A DNA stretch of 64,000 nt. Origin: Ferruginibacter sp. (GTDB lineage: Bacteria > Bacteroidota > Bacteroidia > Chitinophagales > Chitinophagaceae). This document shows, piece after piece, positions 52,199 to 60,596 of this stretch (the first letter of the stretch is position 1; each line of letters starts with the position of its first letter). The stretch lies in NCBI GenBank assembly GCA_028288705.1, contig JAQBNH010000003.1, forward strand, positions 62,001 to 126,000. Direction: 5' to 3'. The notes under the pieces were generated by a model, which saw nothing but the letters and a program-made list of their open reading frames with translations, was not told the origin of the DNA and ran no database searches. The translations under genes and the position numbers were made by a program.

Positions 52199-52597
52199 TT
52201 AATGATTGCGGTTGACAGAGCCTCCGCAGACTTCACCCTCCGGTACGGGCTCGAGCCAGGTTTTCAATTTCGCAATGCGCTCATCCGTAAGGGCCTTCAT
52301 GTAATTGCTCCAACAGGTGGGGAAGACAGAGCCATAATAGTTACCGGGGCGTGCGGGAAATTTTGCTTTCATCTCGGCATCGCGAAACTGGATCCAGAGG
52401 CGCTGAGCGGCTCTCAGGTTTTTTATAAACAACTGATCATCACTGTAGGCTTTCAGGATTTGCTGATATACCGTATTGATTTCCGCTTCTGACCTTTTAT
52501 AGGCTTTCTGCGCGTCCTGGTTCATTTCTGCCTGCGTTTGTGCGAACGTGGTTTGCAGAGATAGCGCAAGCAGCATGCTGAAAATTATTCTGATCAT
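52199..52597 (-). CDS. LprI-like lysozyme inhibitor family (DUF1311)
   Basis: 132 residues with a signal peptide ending at TTFAQ. The mature domain matches DUF1311/LprI: MNQDAQKAYKRSEAEINTVY, LRAAQRLWIQFRDAEMKA and CWSNYMKALTDERIAKLKTW, with two cysteines (in FPTCWS and EVCGG) that could form the conserved disulfide. LprI of Mycobacterium inhibits lysozyme; for Bacteroidota members this is extrapolation. Confidence 0.88.
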   Translation of the reverse strand: MIRIIFSMLLALSLQTTFAQTQAEMNQDAQKAYKRSEAEINTVYQQILKAYSDDQLFIKNLRAAQRLWIQFRDAEMKAKFPARPGNYYGSVFPTCWSNYMKALTDERIAKLKTWLEPVPEGEVCGGSVNRNH

Positions 52598-52841
52598 AAA
52601 AACGAATATTAAAAAATGATTAAGCTGATGATGAATATATTCGGTTGATGTTCCAGGTAAAGCATCCGGCTACCTTCATTAAAGAAACAAAATTTTACGT
52701 AACCCGGCAAAACCAATCTGTTCCATGGCCCGTATACGTCCATATCTTTTACAGCCGTGGATTTTCATTCGCTGAAAGGTTGATTTCCGGGTTTTAATGT
52801 ATTACATTGGATAACATTTTTCACCGTTAAAACTGATCGTT
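52598..52841. other. Spacer between LprI-like gene and dodecin
   Basis: 244 bp in which I find no ORF, hairpin with T run, or exact promoter element on either strand. Confidence 0.3.
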
Positions 52842-53042
52842 ATGCCCATCGTAAAAGTAATTGAAGTGATCTCCTCTTCAGCAACAAGTATTGAAGATGC
52901 CATCCAGCAGGCCGTTGCCGAGGCCTCTAAAACTGTGCGGAATATTGATTCTGTGTATGTAAAAGACATCAAAGCTCATGTGAAAGATGGCAAGGTGAGT
53001 ACTTACGGCTGTGTTTGTAAGATTTCTTTCCGGTTGGATTAA
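52842..53042 (+). CDS. Dodecin
   Basis: 66 residues: VKVIEVISSSATSIEDAIQQ, AVAEASKTVRNIDSVYVKDI and GKVSTYGCVCKISFRLD are the full dodecin fold, an alpha helix packed on a three-stranded sheet. Dodecins form hollow dodecamers that store riboflavin or FMN. The Trp used for flavin stacking in archaeal dodecins is absent here; the corresponding position is in NIDSVYV. It is the only plus-strand gene between 45.4 and 64 kb. Confidence 0.95.
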   Translation: MPIVKVIEVISSSATSIEDAIQQAVAEASKTVRNIDSVYVKDIKAHVKDGKVSTYGCVCKISFRLD

Positions 53043-53135
53043 GCCAAATCGCTGATGCTTCAGGCTAATCATTGCCGTGAGGAGCCAGCAGGGTTTTCAA
53101 GGCCGTCCAGTGGTTGCTGATGATGTTAGTTCCCG

Positions 53136-53567
53136 TCAGGCTTTTTGCTGGTAATCGAATCCAAATTGCATCGTCTGCTGCAACACTTGAAGGTTAATAT
53201 CGCCAAGCTGCCGGAACTTAATACAGTACCCGGTTACGGTGGCTTTCCCCAGCGTTTTCCCGTAAGCGTTAGCCAGGTATTGTTTATCGGCAATGCCCAT
53301 GATGTACACCGAAATGCCCGTCGTGTTGGCACTCAGCCCGACCTGGTAAAATTCCTTTGTCGTTCCGTCGGCATACCTGATAAGGTAAGATCCGTAGCCG
53401 ATATTGGGATTCGAAACGACTTTTCCTTCGCTGTTCTTACCATCGAGAAACCAGCATTTTATTTTCGGGTACTGTTTTAATACGAGGTTGTGCAGGGCCT
53501 GCAGGTCTGCCCGTTTCCCTTCGGCCTGGCTATGGATATAGGCTTTTATCTGATCCTGTACATTCAT
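53136..53567 (-). CDS. DUF1801 domain protein
   Basis: 143 residues covering one DUF1801 (YdhG-like) domain: MNVQDQIKAYIHSQAEGKRA, DLQALHNLVLKQYP, CWFLDGKNSEGKVVSNPNIG, YADGTTKEFYQVGLSANTTG and GYCIKFRQLGDINLQVLQ. The family is related to frataxin-like or iron-chaperone folds and YdeI proteins, without known activity. It lies downstream of the DHFR-like gene with 60 bp between. Confidence 0.88.
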   Translation of the reverse strand: MNVQDQIKAYIHSQAEGKRADLQALHNLVLKQYPKIKCWFLDGKNSEGKVVSNPNIGYGSYLIRYADGTTKEFYQVGLSANTTGISVYIMGIADKQYLANAYGKTLGKATVTGYCIKFRQLGDINLQVLQQTMQFGFDYQQKA

Positions 53568-53630
53568 TTGCTTGTTATTAAAAAACCATGAAGTTTACCT
53601 TTCTGGGGGGATGAATATGTTCGGTGCATG

Positions 53631-54215
53631 TTATGCGCTCTCTTTCTCTACGATATAATTCAGTTCCGTTACACCATTAGTAAACTGTTGGCTGCTGATT
53701 AATTTAAGGTTTACCTGTGCCTGTTTGCCATTAAATAATGGAATGCCTTTTCCAAGAATAACAGGGTTCACGAATAACCAATAGCCGTCAATCAATCCTG
53801 ATTGCATCAGGGAATGCATGGCTGTGGGGCTGCCAAAAAGCAGGATGTCTTCCTTACTATCGGAGGATTGTTTTATCGCGTTGATTCGCTGGGAAATGTC
53901 TTCACTGATGATTTCGGTATTAGGTAATTCCAGGTCTTTCATACTGGTTGACAACACGATTTTGAGTACGTCTTTATACCATTTCGAATGTTCGATATCA
54001 TGCGTGCTGGCACCGGGCTGGTCGGCAGCGGTTGGCCAGTAGCCTTCCATCATCTCGTAGGTGACCCGGCCGTACATTGCCGCATCGCCCTGGCTGATCC
54101 GTTTGCCAACATGTGCGAAAAGCTCTTCATCCACTTTTATCCAGTTCATTTCCCCGTTCGGTCCTGCAACGAATCCGTCGAGGGAAATATGCATAAATGA
54201 AATGATTTTTCTCAT
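53631..54215 (-). CDS. Dihydrofolate reductase family (RibD-C-like) protein
   Basis: 194 residues from the ATG at 54215; an open extension of 56 codons upstream has no coding look. MRKIISFMHISLDGFVAGPN, FGSPTAMHSLMQSGLIDGYW and VNPVILGKGIPLF are the landmarks of the RibD C-terminal/YwjB group of DHFR-like reductases, which bind NADPH. True folate activity is not implied. Family members occur widely as stress or resistance accessory genes. Confidence 0.92.
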   Translation of the reverse strand: MRKIISFMHISLDGFVAGPNGEMNWIKVDEELFAHVGKRISQGDAAMYGRVTYEMMEGYWPTAADQPGASTHDIEHSKWYKDVLKIVLSTSMKDLELPNTEIISEDISQRINAIKQSSDSKEDILLFGSPTAMHSLMQSGLIDGYWLFVNPVILGKGIPLFNGKQAQVNLKLISSQQFTNGVTELNYIVEKESA

Positions 54216-54821
54216 CTGAAAGGAATTTGTTGTTGATACCAGGAACGAAGACCAACTGCAGCGCCTGAATGGCGTTACCACGTTAAAGAAACAAAAGATT
54301 GCGGAAAAACCAAGAAAGGTTGGACAGATATTGGACAAATAAACAGGAAAAAATAGCCGAATTTCAGGCAGCTTTTGCCACAAAATGGTGCCGGTTTTGC
54401 ACCTAAAACGAGCAGTTTTATATTCAATATTGAGCAGTGATCACGGAATATAACTCCGCTTAATCTTCTAAAAACGGCAGTGTAACGCTTTAAACAGGCT
54501 AAAAAAGGGCGTTTATTCCTGAAAATAGCGTAAATATTTACGAAGTATTTCTGTACCAATATCTTTGTACCATTTAAAATGGTACCCCCTAGGTTGGTAC
54601 GTGATCACGGGTCGCCAAATCGACGCGCGCATTTTTTTTCTCCCGGTATCTCGGCAACTCAAAAGGAAGGTCAACGCGGGAAAAAATCGGCTGTTCTCCG
54701 GGTAAAAGCGAATAAGCAGGAAGGAATTTCTTTCTATTGTATTGCAGAAAAACATGGCTTGATGTGCATACCATTGTCAAAAACTACTTTCCCTGTGGTT
54801 GGGAGATTCCCGTGAAGCCAG
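54216..54821. other. 606-bp spacer with several palindromes
   Basis: No confident gene. It contains TAAAAC-gagca-GTTTTA (about 54403-54420), TCAATATTGA (about 54422), a perfect 14-bp palindrome CGTAAATATTTACG at 54529-54542, and the nested GTACC palindromes listed separately. A 78-codon plus-strand ORF at 54579-54815 starts inside the last palindrome but shows no recognisable domain, so I do not call it. Confidence 0.5.
54553..54600 (+). promoter_or_regulatory. Nested GTACC palindromes around a -7 element
   Basis: GTACCATTT-A-AAATGGTAC at 54567-54585 is a perfect 19-bp palindrome. Outside it, GTACCAA at 54553-54559 and TTGGTAC at 54594-54600 form a second perfect pair. TATCTTTG at 54560-54567, an exact -7 element for the plus strand, lies between. 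This looks like a regulator binding site of four GTACC half-sites on a promoter. Confidence 0.55.
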
Positions 54822-55244
54822 TTATTTAACATTCGGATGTTTGCAGGCTAACCAGTAATCAATGATGAGTTTGATATCCTGCTTGATTTCCCCGTAGTCG
54901 CTCTTCTTTTGAAAATAGCCCTGCACGGTCATCTCTGTATAAGCTTCGTTTACGGTTTTCTGTTCTGCAGCCGTAGAATAAAAAACGAACGGGATACTTT
55001 TTTTTCTTAGTTCCGGATCCTCATCGACTTGCTTTTTAAAACTGATTCCTTTTTGTCCGGGTAGATTTACATCGCTGAGGATCAGGAAGGGCTGTTCGGA
55101 AGTTGTTTTCAAATAGTGGAAGGCATCAGGACAGTTGTTAAACCAGACCAGCTTATTGGTTACGTTGAGTTCAACCAAAACGGATTCTAAAATGCTCTTG
55201 TCATCTGCGTCGTCTTCGATAATTACGATCGGGCCTGATTTCAT
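54822..55244 (-). CDS. Single-domain response regulator (receiver)
   Basis: 140 residues, one receiver domain only. The phosphoacceptor is Asp58 in LILSDVNLPG; the acidic pair is Glu10-Asp11 in IIEDDADD; the switch residue is Ser90/Thr91 in VFYSTAAEQ; and the conserved Lys is 113 in FQKKSD. There is no output domain, as in Rcp1/CheY-like regulators that work by protein contact, for example in phosphorelays with hybrid or phytochrome-like kinases. No histidine kinase is nearby. Confidence 0.93.
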   Translation of the reverse strand: MKSGPIVIIEDDADDKSILESVLVELNVTNKLVWFNNCPDAFHYLKTTSEQPFLILSDVNLPGQKGISFKKQVDEDPELRKKSIPFVFYSTAAEQKTVNEAYTEMTVQGYFQKKSDYGEIKQDIKLIIDYWLACKHPNVK

Positions 55245-55258
55245 AAGGGTGTTTTAAA

Positions 55259-55266
55259 CAAAAATA
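55259..55266 (-). promoter_or_regulatory. -7 element for the response regulator gene
   Basis: TATTTTTG on the minus strand is an exact TAnnTTTG, 15 bp before the ATG. No TTG at the normal spacing. Confidence 0.45.
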
Positions 55267-55443
55267 TCGAAAACAATGGAAGGAAGAGGGGGCCTTTTTC
55301 CACACTGATATTGCTTTCGCCCGGTTGCTAACGACGGTTTTTCTCCAGGTCGCCACCGGGATAACATTCTTAAAATAGGCTGGATTAAGTCAACACTCGG
55401 GAGGAAATAGAACCGCACTCGTGACTGTTAACCTGGTTGCCAG

Positions 55444-55860
55444 TTAACTCCTGAGCACACGCACGGTATACCAGGTTTCATCCGTTGCCTGCATGTTCAT
55501 TTGGGATTCCACGTATAGATATTTTTTATGAACCAGGGATTCCTTGTGCCGTTTAAGTCTTCTTGCCTTTTGATAAATGACCTTATTATTGGCCTTGTCT
55601 TTCGACGAAACGACCAATAATGTTTTCCAGCCGAATGTCTTCATCAGCAATGGCTTTTCAAACCGAAAGTGGGCAGACCTGGCGTATAAAGCTGCAGGGG
55701 TTATCGTGATCTCAAAACCCAGGTCTTTCGTGTAACGGATAAACTGGCTGCTATCGGCTTTTAAAAGTTTCAGATACAGGTCCCTGTCCAGCGACTGCCC
55801 GATGGAAGACTGGCAGAAGCAAACAGCGATGATGAGGAAGCATAAAGTTTTCATGTTCAT
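55444..55860 (-). CDS. Hypothetical exported protein
   Basis: 138 residues; signal peptide ending at SSIGQ. The mature part begins SLDRDLYLKLLKADSSQFIR and continues GFEITITPAALYARSAHFRF, EKPLLMKTFGWKTLLVVSSK, ending in a Lys/Arg-rich stretch and TWYTVRVLRS. No family recognised. Begins the run of small exported proteins. Confidence 0.68.
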   Translation of the reverse strand: MNMKTLCFLIIAVCFCQSSIGQSLDRDLYLKLLKADSSQFIRYTKDLGFEITITPAALYARSAHFRFEKPLLMKTFGWKTLLVVSSKDKANNKVIYQKARRLKRHKESLVHKKYLYVESQMNMQATDETWYTVRVLRS

Positions 55861-55916
55861 TTTGGGCGGATTGTTTTTAAAAATTACAAGGATGTGTTCG
55901 CAGTGATTGATGACCG

Positions 55917-56381
55917 CTATCTTAAATATTTTATGATCTTACTGATTTGCCATCTGTCACCAAGCCCCCAAACTTCATTACCGTTTGCGTCTTTTCTGTA
56001 AGATCCTTTCTGGGTATATAATGAGTCTGGAGGATCATATACAATGGAAACAGAATCCCCAACTACCCAGTTGGTAATAAAAATATAGATCTGCGGTGAA
56101 TCTTTTGGTACGCGGGCAAATTGCCTTGACACAGCTGTGATTCCGATGGATTTTAATTTCTTAGAAATAGTTGCATCAAACGCTTCCGTATTTGTTAAGG
56201 GGCTTTCGTAAGAATAGTTCCTGTTCTTTGGCTCATTTAGCAGCGATACCATTTTCTTCAGCTCCGGTTTAAACAGGTTGAACCTGCGCTCCATAACCAC
56301 ATAAGGAGCCTCGCGCTGTTTACACCCGCAGATCCAGGCAAATAGGAAGCAAATAATCAGGCGAAGTTTCACAGATTCCAT
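55917..56381 (-). CDS. Hypothetical lipoprotein
   Basis: 154 residues. Lipobox WICGC near residues 16-20. The mature part has APYVVMERRFNLFKPELKKM and VSLLNEPKNRNYSYESPLTN, then a beta-rich end SVSIVYDPPDSLYTQKGSYR and GNEVWGLGDRWQISK. I recognise no family. Same strand as its neighbours, but with 147 bp to the TlpA-like gene upstream. Confidence 0.65.
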   Translation of the reverse strand: MESVKLRLIICFLFAWICGCKQREAPYVVMERRFNLFKPELKKMVSLLNEPKNRNYSYESPLTNTEAFDATISKKLKSIGITAVSRQFARVPKDSPQIYIFITNWVVGDSVSIVYDPPDSLYTQKGSYRKDANGNEVWGLGDRWQISKIIKYLR

Positions 56382-56528
56382 TTTTTAGAAACGTTGAATA
56401 AAATAGTTGTGTTCATTTTAGTTAATCTGGAACCATGGGCAAACTAAGCCCGGGTGAAACCTTGCCGGCGTTACTGATCCCTGGGTTTTTATGAAAGGCT
56501 AAGTTCAGCTATTTCCTGTTTATAAAGG

Positions 56529-57047
56529 TCATAGATTTTTTAAAATTGCCGGATAGATCTCCTTCATAATAAGCTTTCGTGCCTCTTTTTTATCACTGCT
56601 TCCACCTGTTCTCACGTACACAACTTTTCCTTCAGCATCAATGACCAGGCTGGTTGGAAAACCTTTTCCGAAATTCAATTTTTTAAGTTCTGCATCCGGG
56701 AAGGAGAGTATAGGATAACGAATTTTAAATTTTTCAACCAGCATCGCGATAACGTCGGAAGGTTCGAACGTCATGGATAAGAAGACAAGGTTTTTTTTAT
56801 CCTTTATCTTTTTGTACAGGTCATTTAACGCATCAAATTCGGCCATACAGGGCGGACAGGCTGCGTACCAGAAATTAATGTAAACGACCTTTCCTTTCAA
56901 CGATTCATTAGAATAGACGATGCTGTCAATGCTGGTGGAAAAATGGGGTAACAGCTGACTGTTTACCGGAGCTACAGGGCTCCAGGATGATTGTCCGAAC
57001 CCTGAAAACCTGCACAGCAATAAAACTAGAAACAGGTGAGTTTTCAT
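56529..57047 (-). CDS. TlpA-like periplasmic thioredoxin
   Basis: 172 residues from ATG 57047, which starts a signal peptide ending at GFGQ. Thioredoxin fold with redox site CPPC at Cys64-Cys67 in VVYINFWYAACPPCMAEFD, the cis-proline in GKGFPTSLVID, and the YPILSFPD stretch. TlpA/ResA-like proteins reduce disulfides in periplasmic targets, e.g. during cytochrome c maturation; the target here is unknown. It lies 37 bp downstream of a small membrane protein gene. Confidence 0.93.
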   Translation of the reverse strand: MKTHLFLVLLLCRFSGFGQSSWSPVAPVNSQLLPHFSTSIDSIVYSNESLKGKVVYINFWYAACPPCMAEFDALNDLYKKIKDKKNLVFLSMTFEPSDVIAMLVEKFKIRYPILSFPDAELKKLNFGKGFPTSLVIDAEGKVVYVRTGGSSDKKEARKLIMKEIYPAILKNL

Positions 57048-57084
57048 AAATGTATTTTTAAACCGAAAAATGGATCGCCCTGTA

Positions 57085-57363
57085 TCAATCATTCATGTTG
57101 TCATTACTATTTCTCCAGGAACTGTTGGAAAGAAAACGTATCGTGCCAGTTGTTTTAAAAATACGGGATGCATAAATAATTCCGCCCAGGATTCCGATGC
57201 CAAAAATGATACACCCGATGATAAACCCCAAGTGTTCCCCAAATAGTGTACTGATAAAAAACGCCAGTAACCCTGCAAAGAAAGCAATAGAACAGGCGAT
57301 GAAAAGCCATCCAACGAGTTCAGCGCAAATGTCCAGGACATCAAAAAAATCCTTCTTGCTCAT
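57085..57363 (-). CDS. Small membrane protein
   Basis: 92 residues with two hydrophobic segments (about 16-40 and 45-66): LVGWLFIACSIAFFAGLLAF and LGFIIGCIIFGIGILGG. A short polar tail with several Asn and Ser follows. No family recognised. Probably cotranscribed with the TlpA-like gene that follows it. Confidence 0.6.
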   Translation of the reverse strand: MSKKDFFDVLDICAELVGWLFIACSIAFFAGLLAFFISTLFGEHLGFIIGCIIFGIGILGGIIYASRIFKTTGTIRFLSNSSWRNSNDNMND

Positions 57364-57452
57364 GAGATACGGCGGTTACAAAATTTTACGGGTAAGTTCG
57401 ATAATATTTTTTGGATCAGGCAAATATTTTCAATAGAAAGCTATCGTAAGGT

Positions 57453-57785
57453 TTATATCATGAACTTCCAGAACCTGATAAAGAATGAAGCAATGGATAT
57501 TACCGCCAATAGAATGGCCGCACAAGACATCCATTTTAGCTCGTTTCGCTTTATCGAAACAATTGAAAAAATGACCGCCAGCAATGCCGGGGGAATGAAA
57601 TATAACTTTATGTATAACCTGCCCAATTCCATAATACCAAACATCGCTCTTGTTTTACCCGTGCTGACGAGATAAGTCTGGGCCAGGTTATAATTGAAGA
57701 TCAATACTCCGATGACACAACTGATGCTAAGTATCGAAGACAGGAGTGCGTACTTAGAGGATTTTTTCTGGTCTGCAACTTTCAT
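57453..57785 (-). CDS. Small membrane protein
   Basis: 110 residues from the ATG at 57785. Three hydrophobic helices (about 15-35, 60-82 and 88-107) with a polar loop containing TRAMFGIMELGR. The terminal part ends FFIRFWKFMI. No family recognised. Confidence 0.6.
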   Translation of the reverse strand: MKVADQKKSSKYALLSSILSISCVIGVLIFNYNLAQTYLVSTGKTRAMFGIMELGRLYIKLYFIPPALLAVIFSIVSIKRNELKWMSCAAILLAVISIASFFIRFWKFMI

Positions 57786-57921
57786 GGAAAGATATAAAAT
57801 GATCAATGGTAGTTCTGGCCGAAACGGTTTTGCCGTGTCAAATGACTCAAATGTATGTTTTTGTATTCCATCGCCGATATGCTCTTGAAAACCAGGCTGG
57901 TGATTCCATACATTGTGACGC

Positions 57922-58530
57922 TTACCAGTAGTACTTAAATTTTGAATCCGGAATCAGTTGCCCTGTTACAATGTTTAGATAAAAAGTTTTAAAGCGGGTA
58001 TAGGTTGGGCGCCGGGCAATTTTGACCGCCGGGATAAGCCAGTAAAACTGGTCGTCTAACTTATTTTTTTCCATCGATATTAAGTTACCGTCTTCCGGCA
58101 AATATCCCTTTTGTAACACGATCGAAATTGCTTTAGCCCGCGTTACCAGTTTGCAAGAGCTGTCTTTCCTGACGCATTCGGGTATCCGATGCACGATCCT
58201 TGCATTTTCCTTGATCGATCCGGCATCAAGTGCAACAACAAAGTACACCGAGTCCTCCAACTGCGTTGAAAAGAACCGGTACTGAAAGGCGTAAAAGGCA
58301 TGGAGCAAGTTGCTATCTATCAGGGCATCACATGCATAGCCCGTAGTTTGATCATCATGTTCCTTGCCTCTAAGTGTGAAAAGCTGGCAGCTGAGTTTGG
58401 AAATTATCGCCGGGGAGAAATATTTTTTTAACTCGGTGATTGACCTCTGTTGTAGCATGCTGTTCTGCGACTGTGCGAAACCAGTATTAGCTAGTACCAG
58501 GCTCATCAATATGGTCAATTTAATCGTCAT
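57922..58530 (-). CDS. Hypothetical exported protein with PepSY-like end
   Basis: 202 residues from ATG 58530 (a start 8 codons earlier is possible). Signal peptide ending at TGFAQ. Cysteines at several places may form disulfides. The C-terminal 70 residues (AKAISIVLQKGYLPEDGNLI, DDQFYWLIPAVKI, FKTFYLNIVTGQLI) resemble a PepSY-type domain by their order of helix, Trp-containing strand and TG turn. This is a pattern-based guess. It overlaps the preceding gene by 11 bp. Confidence 0.65.
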   Translation of the reverse strand: MTIKLTILMSLVLANTGFAQSQNSMLQQRSITELKKYFSPAIISKLSCQLFTLRGKEHDDQTTGYACDALIDSNLLHAFYAFQYRFFSTQLEDSVYFVVALDAGSIKENARIVHRIPECVRKDSSCKLVTRAKAISIVLQKGYLPEDGNLISMEKNKLDDQFYWLIPAVKIARRPTYTRFKTFYLNIVTGQLIPDSKFKYYW

Positions 58531-59089
58531 TATTGTTGTCGTAGTCTGGCGCATCCGTTGGCTGCTTTAAAGTACTGTCGGGCTTTTGTTCGATGCTGCT
58601 GTGCGCAGTTTGCTGTGTAATGATATCCTGGATCAAATGATATTCACTTACGGTGAGCTTTTCCCTGGTTTTTCGAATAGCTCCATTTTTATTTAAATAC
58701 TGTATCGTGAACATGGCGATTTTTAGTGTTGGCTTTGGAAGAAAGATCAAGGCGATGCTGATCAGGCAGCCAGATGCAGGGTAATGAGCATCGGTATCCG
58801 ATTCGAGTTGCAACTCAAACGAGGAAATACCCAGGATGTCTTTTGTGTGTAGCGTTCTGGTGAGCGGCAAAAATCCAAAGAGGTAGTATTTTTTTATGTC
58901 AATATGATCGGCGTTCACAGTGAGGGATGTTACGGGGAAAAAGGAAAGCGTGAGGACAACCAGGGATAATGTAATGGCATAGTCCGTTAGATTCCCATTA
59001 AACAAATGAACAATCAATCCTGCAAGCAGCACAAAAGCTATCCGCCGGACCAATAATTTGAATTGTATATTGCGATGATAAGCAATCAT
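58520..59089 (-). CDS. Hypothetical membrane protein
   Basis: 189 residues. Two hydrophobic helices at the start (RRIAFVLLAGLIVHLFNG; ITLSLVVLTLSFFPVTSLTV) are followed by a compact beta-containing domain (DHIDIKKYYLFGFLPLTRTL) reminiscent of PH-like domains of small membrane proteins, and a polar acidic tail. Its end overlaps the start of the next gene by 11 bp, so they are probably coupled. No family recognised. Confidence 0.62.
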   Translation of the reverse strand: MIAYHRNIQFKLLVRRIAFVLLAGLIVHLFNGNLTDYAITLSLVVLTLSFFPVTSLTVNADHIDIKKYYLFGFLPLTRTLHTKDILGISSFELQLESDTDAHYPASGCLISIALIFLPKPTLKIAMFTIQYLNKNGAIRKTREKLTVSEYHLIQDIITQQTAHSSIEQKPDSTLKQPTDAPDYDNNNDD

Positions 59090-59156
59090 TAACAGGGTTT
59101 GAATGGCGGCAGGTAACGCTACCGTGTAGCCGTAAGTTTGGTCCCGAACCTATTTG

Positions 59157-59579
59157 TTATAACACTTTCCAATAGTATACCTGTTTAATCCTAGCAAGAT
59201 ATTGACTCAGTTGACCTTTCGAAGCCGTGTCGATCTTCCCTCTTAAAATGATGTGCTCCCCGTCCATTTTTTCAAACGACGCCAAATCAATATTCAACCC
59301 TTCACCCAAACTAAGCCAAAACATATTTGGTCTATCGGAGGAAACCACTGCGCTAAGTGAACACTCTTCTAAACTCCAATGAAAAATTCCTTCAGTTTCA
59401 ACAAATCTGCCCTGGTAATGACTTATGTCTTTTGTCAACAGTTCAAATGGAATGTTCGCGGCCTCGGTCGTGGAAACTGCTAACGGGTTCTCGAAGAATA
59501 ATTTTTTTGTTCTTTTACAAGAGCTCGTTGCAAAGAACAGGCTCGTAGTTACTGCTACCAGGAGATAGGGTGTTTTCAT
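59157..59579 (-). CDS. Hypothetical lipoprotein
   Basis: 140 residues from ATG 59579 (59591 also possible). Lipobox ATSSC near residue 20. The middle contains YQGRFVETEGIFHWSLEECS and ERPN-like SDRPNMFWLSLGEGLN, followed by DGEHIILRGKIDTASKGQLS, in the order of a small OB-like beta barrel. I recall similar RF/EVEG lines in other small lipoproteins of the phylum but cannot name a family. Confidence 0.65.
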   Translation of the reverse strand: MKTPYLLVAVTTSLFFATSSCKRTKKLFFENPLAVSTTEAANIPFELLTKDISHYQGRFVETEGIFHWSLEECSLSAVVSSDRPNMFWLSLGEGLNIDLASFEKMDGEHIILRGKIDTASKGQLSQYLARIKQVYYWKVL

Positions 59580-59633
59580 GTAGGCTTTCATTAAACGCTT
59601 TTAGCAACTGCTATCAGATGATGCAGAAAAGAA

Positions 59634-60035
59634 TCAGTTGCGCTTTTCAATAATTTTGATAAATAAAGTCCCCCAATCAACCGGTGAGTTTTGCTTATTG
59701 TGTCCCCGTACAGCGACAGCCACCGAGTCACCGCTTTTTAATCTTTTAAATATTTTTCTCGTTTCCCCGTTGAACTGACTTGTGGGCAAATTTACAATGA
59801 TCATCTCGCTGCTATAATTGCCTTCGCCAACGTATACGACTGCCGAGTCAATCGTGAACCAGGAATAATTTGGAATGATCTGTTTGCTGCTTAAAAGTTC
59901 ATCCTTTGTCATAAGCAACACTGTATCTGTACATTTAGCGTTGTCGAGACATAGTTTAAAATCTTTCAGCGTTAACTGGGCTTGAGCTGAATACGAAATA
60001 ATAAAATATACTATTAAGAATATTAATTTCTGCAT
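59634..60035 (-). CDS. Hypothetical exported protein
   Basis: 133 residues with a signal peptide ending at SAQAQ. Mature part: LTLKDFKLCLDNAKCTDTVL with two cysteines, then SAVVYVGEGNYSSEMIIVNL and RLKSGDSVAVAVRGHNKQNS, ending LFIKIIEKRN. Reminiscent of small GldM/immunoglobulin-like beta domains, without clear identity. Isolated by 170 bp from the next gene. Confidence 0.62.
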   Translation of the reverse strand: MQKLIFLIVYFIISYSAQAQLTLKDFKLCLDNAKCTDTVLLMTKDELLSSKQIIPNYSWFTIDSAVVYVGEGNYSSEMIIVNLPTSQFNGETRKIFKRLKSGDSVAVAVRGHNKQNSPVDWGTLFIKIIEKRN

Positions 60036-60207
60036 GATTATGTTTTAGGTCCTGGCATCATTGACCTTAACAGTGGATGCAGGCCATGAGTGTTGTCCCG
60101 ATGCTTCAGCAGCGGCTTTTGAGAAATAATGGAGTAGATGACTGTTACCGAAATGTCAACTAGCTGCCCCCATTGCTATGACCTTTGCTGAGTTTTAGAG
60201 CAGGCCA

Positions 60208-60399
60208 TTAACCAATTTTGTCCATCAGTTTGGCTAACAACAAGTCTTTTTCCTGAGTTATCCTATCAAGCTCTCTACCCAGGCTCCTGCTTTTTAAGTA
60301 AAAATAAATAGCCAAAGCGGGAACTAAAAGACTCATACTAAACATCAGTATTAAAATTAACCATTCAGATCCCCCGGGCATTGATAATAGTAGTGTCAT
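60208..60399 (-). CDS. Small single-pass membrane protein with PGGSEW
   Basis: 63 residues. It opens MTLLLSMPGGSEWLILILMF, then one hydrophobic helix and a charged amphipathic tail ELDRITQEKDLLLAKLMDK. Short proteins with PGGSEW- or GGxEW-like starts and a charged coil tail are common in Bacteroidota; their role is unknown. The match is by pattern only. Confidence 0.6.
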   Translation of the reverse strand: MTLLLSMPGGSEWLILILMFSMSLLVPALAIYFYLKSRSLGRELDRITQEKDLLLAKLMDKIG

Positions 60400-60596
60400 A
60401 ACATGTTAGGTTTTACGAATTAAAAAGGAGCCGGCAATTTAAACTAACGTTGAGCATTTACGCAGTTTGGCCCCGAACCCTCGGGGAAAGCGATTTGTGC
60501 CTACTTACTCTTGCTTATTAAAGTAACGAAATTTTACTTTGTTCACCAAAGCGGCCAGCGCATGTTGCGGGTTTCCAAAATACAGGTGATTACTAT

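Noticed and set aside
54579..54815. 78-codon plus-strand ORF starting in the GTACC palindrome
   Set aside because: No recognisable domain; the start codon lies almost at the predicted transcription start and composition looks random. Kept only as part of the regulatory finding.
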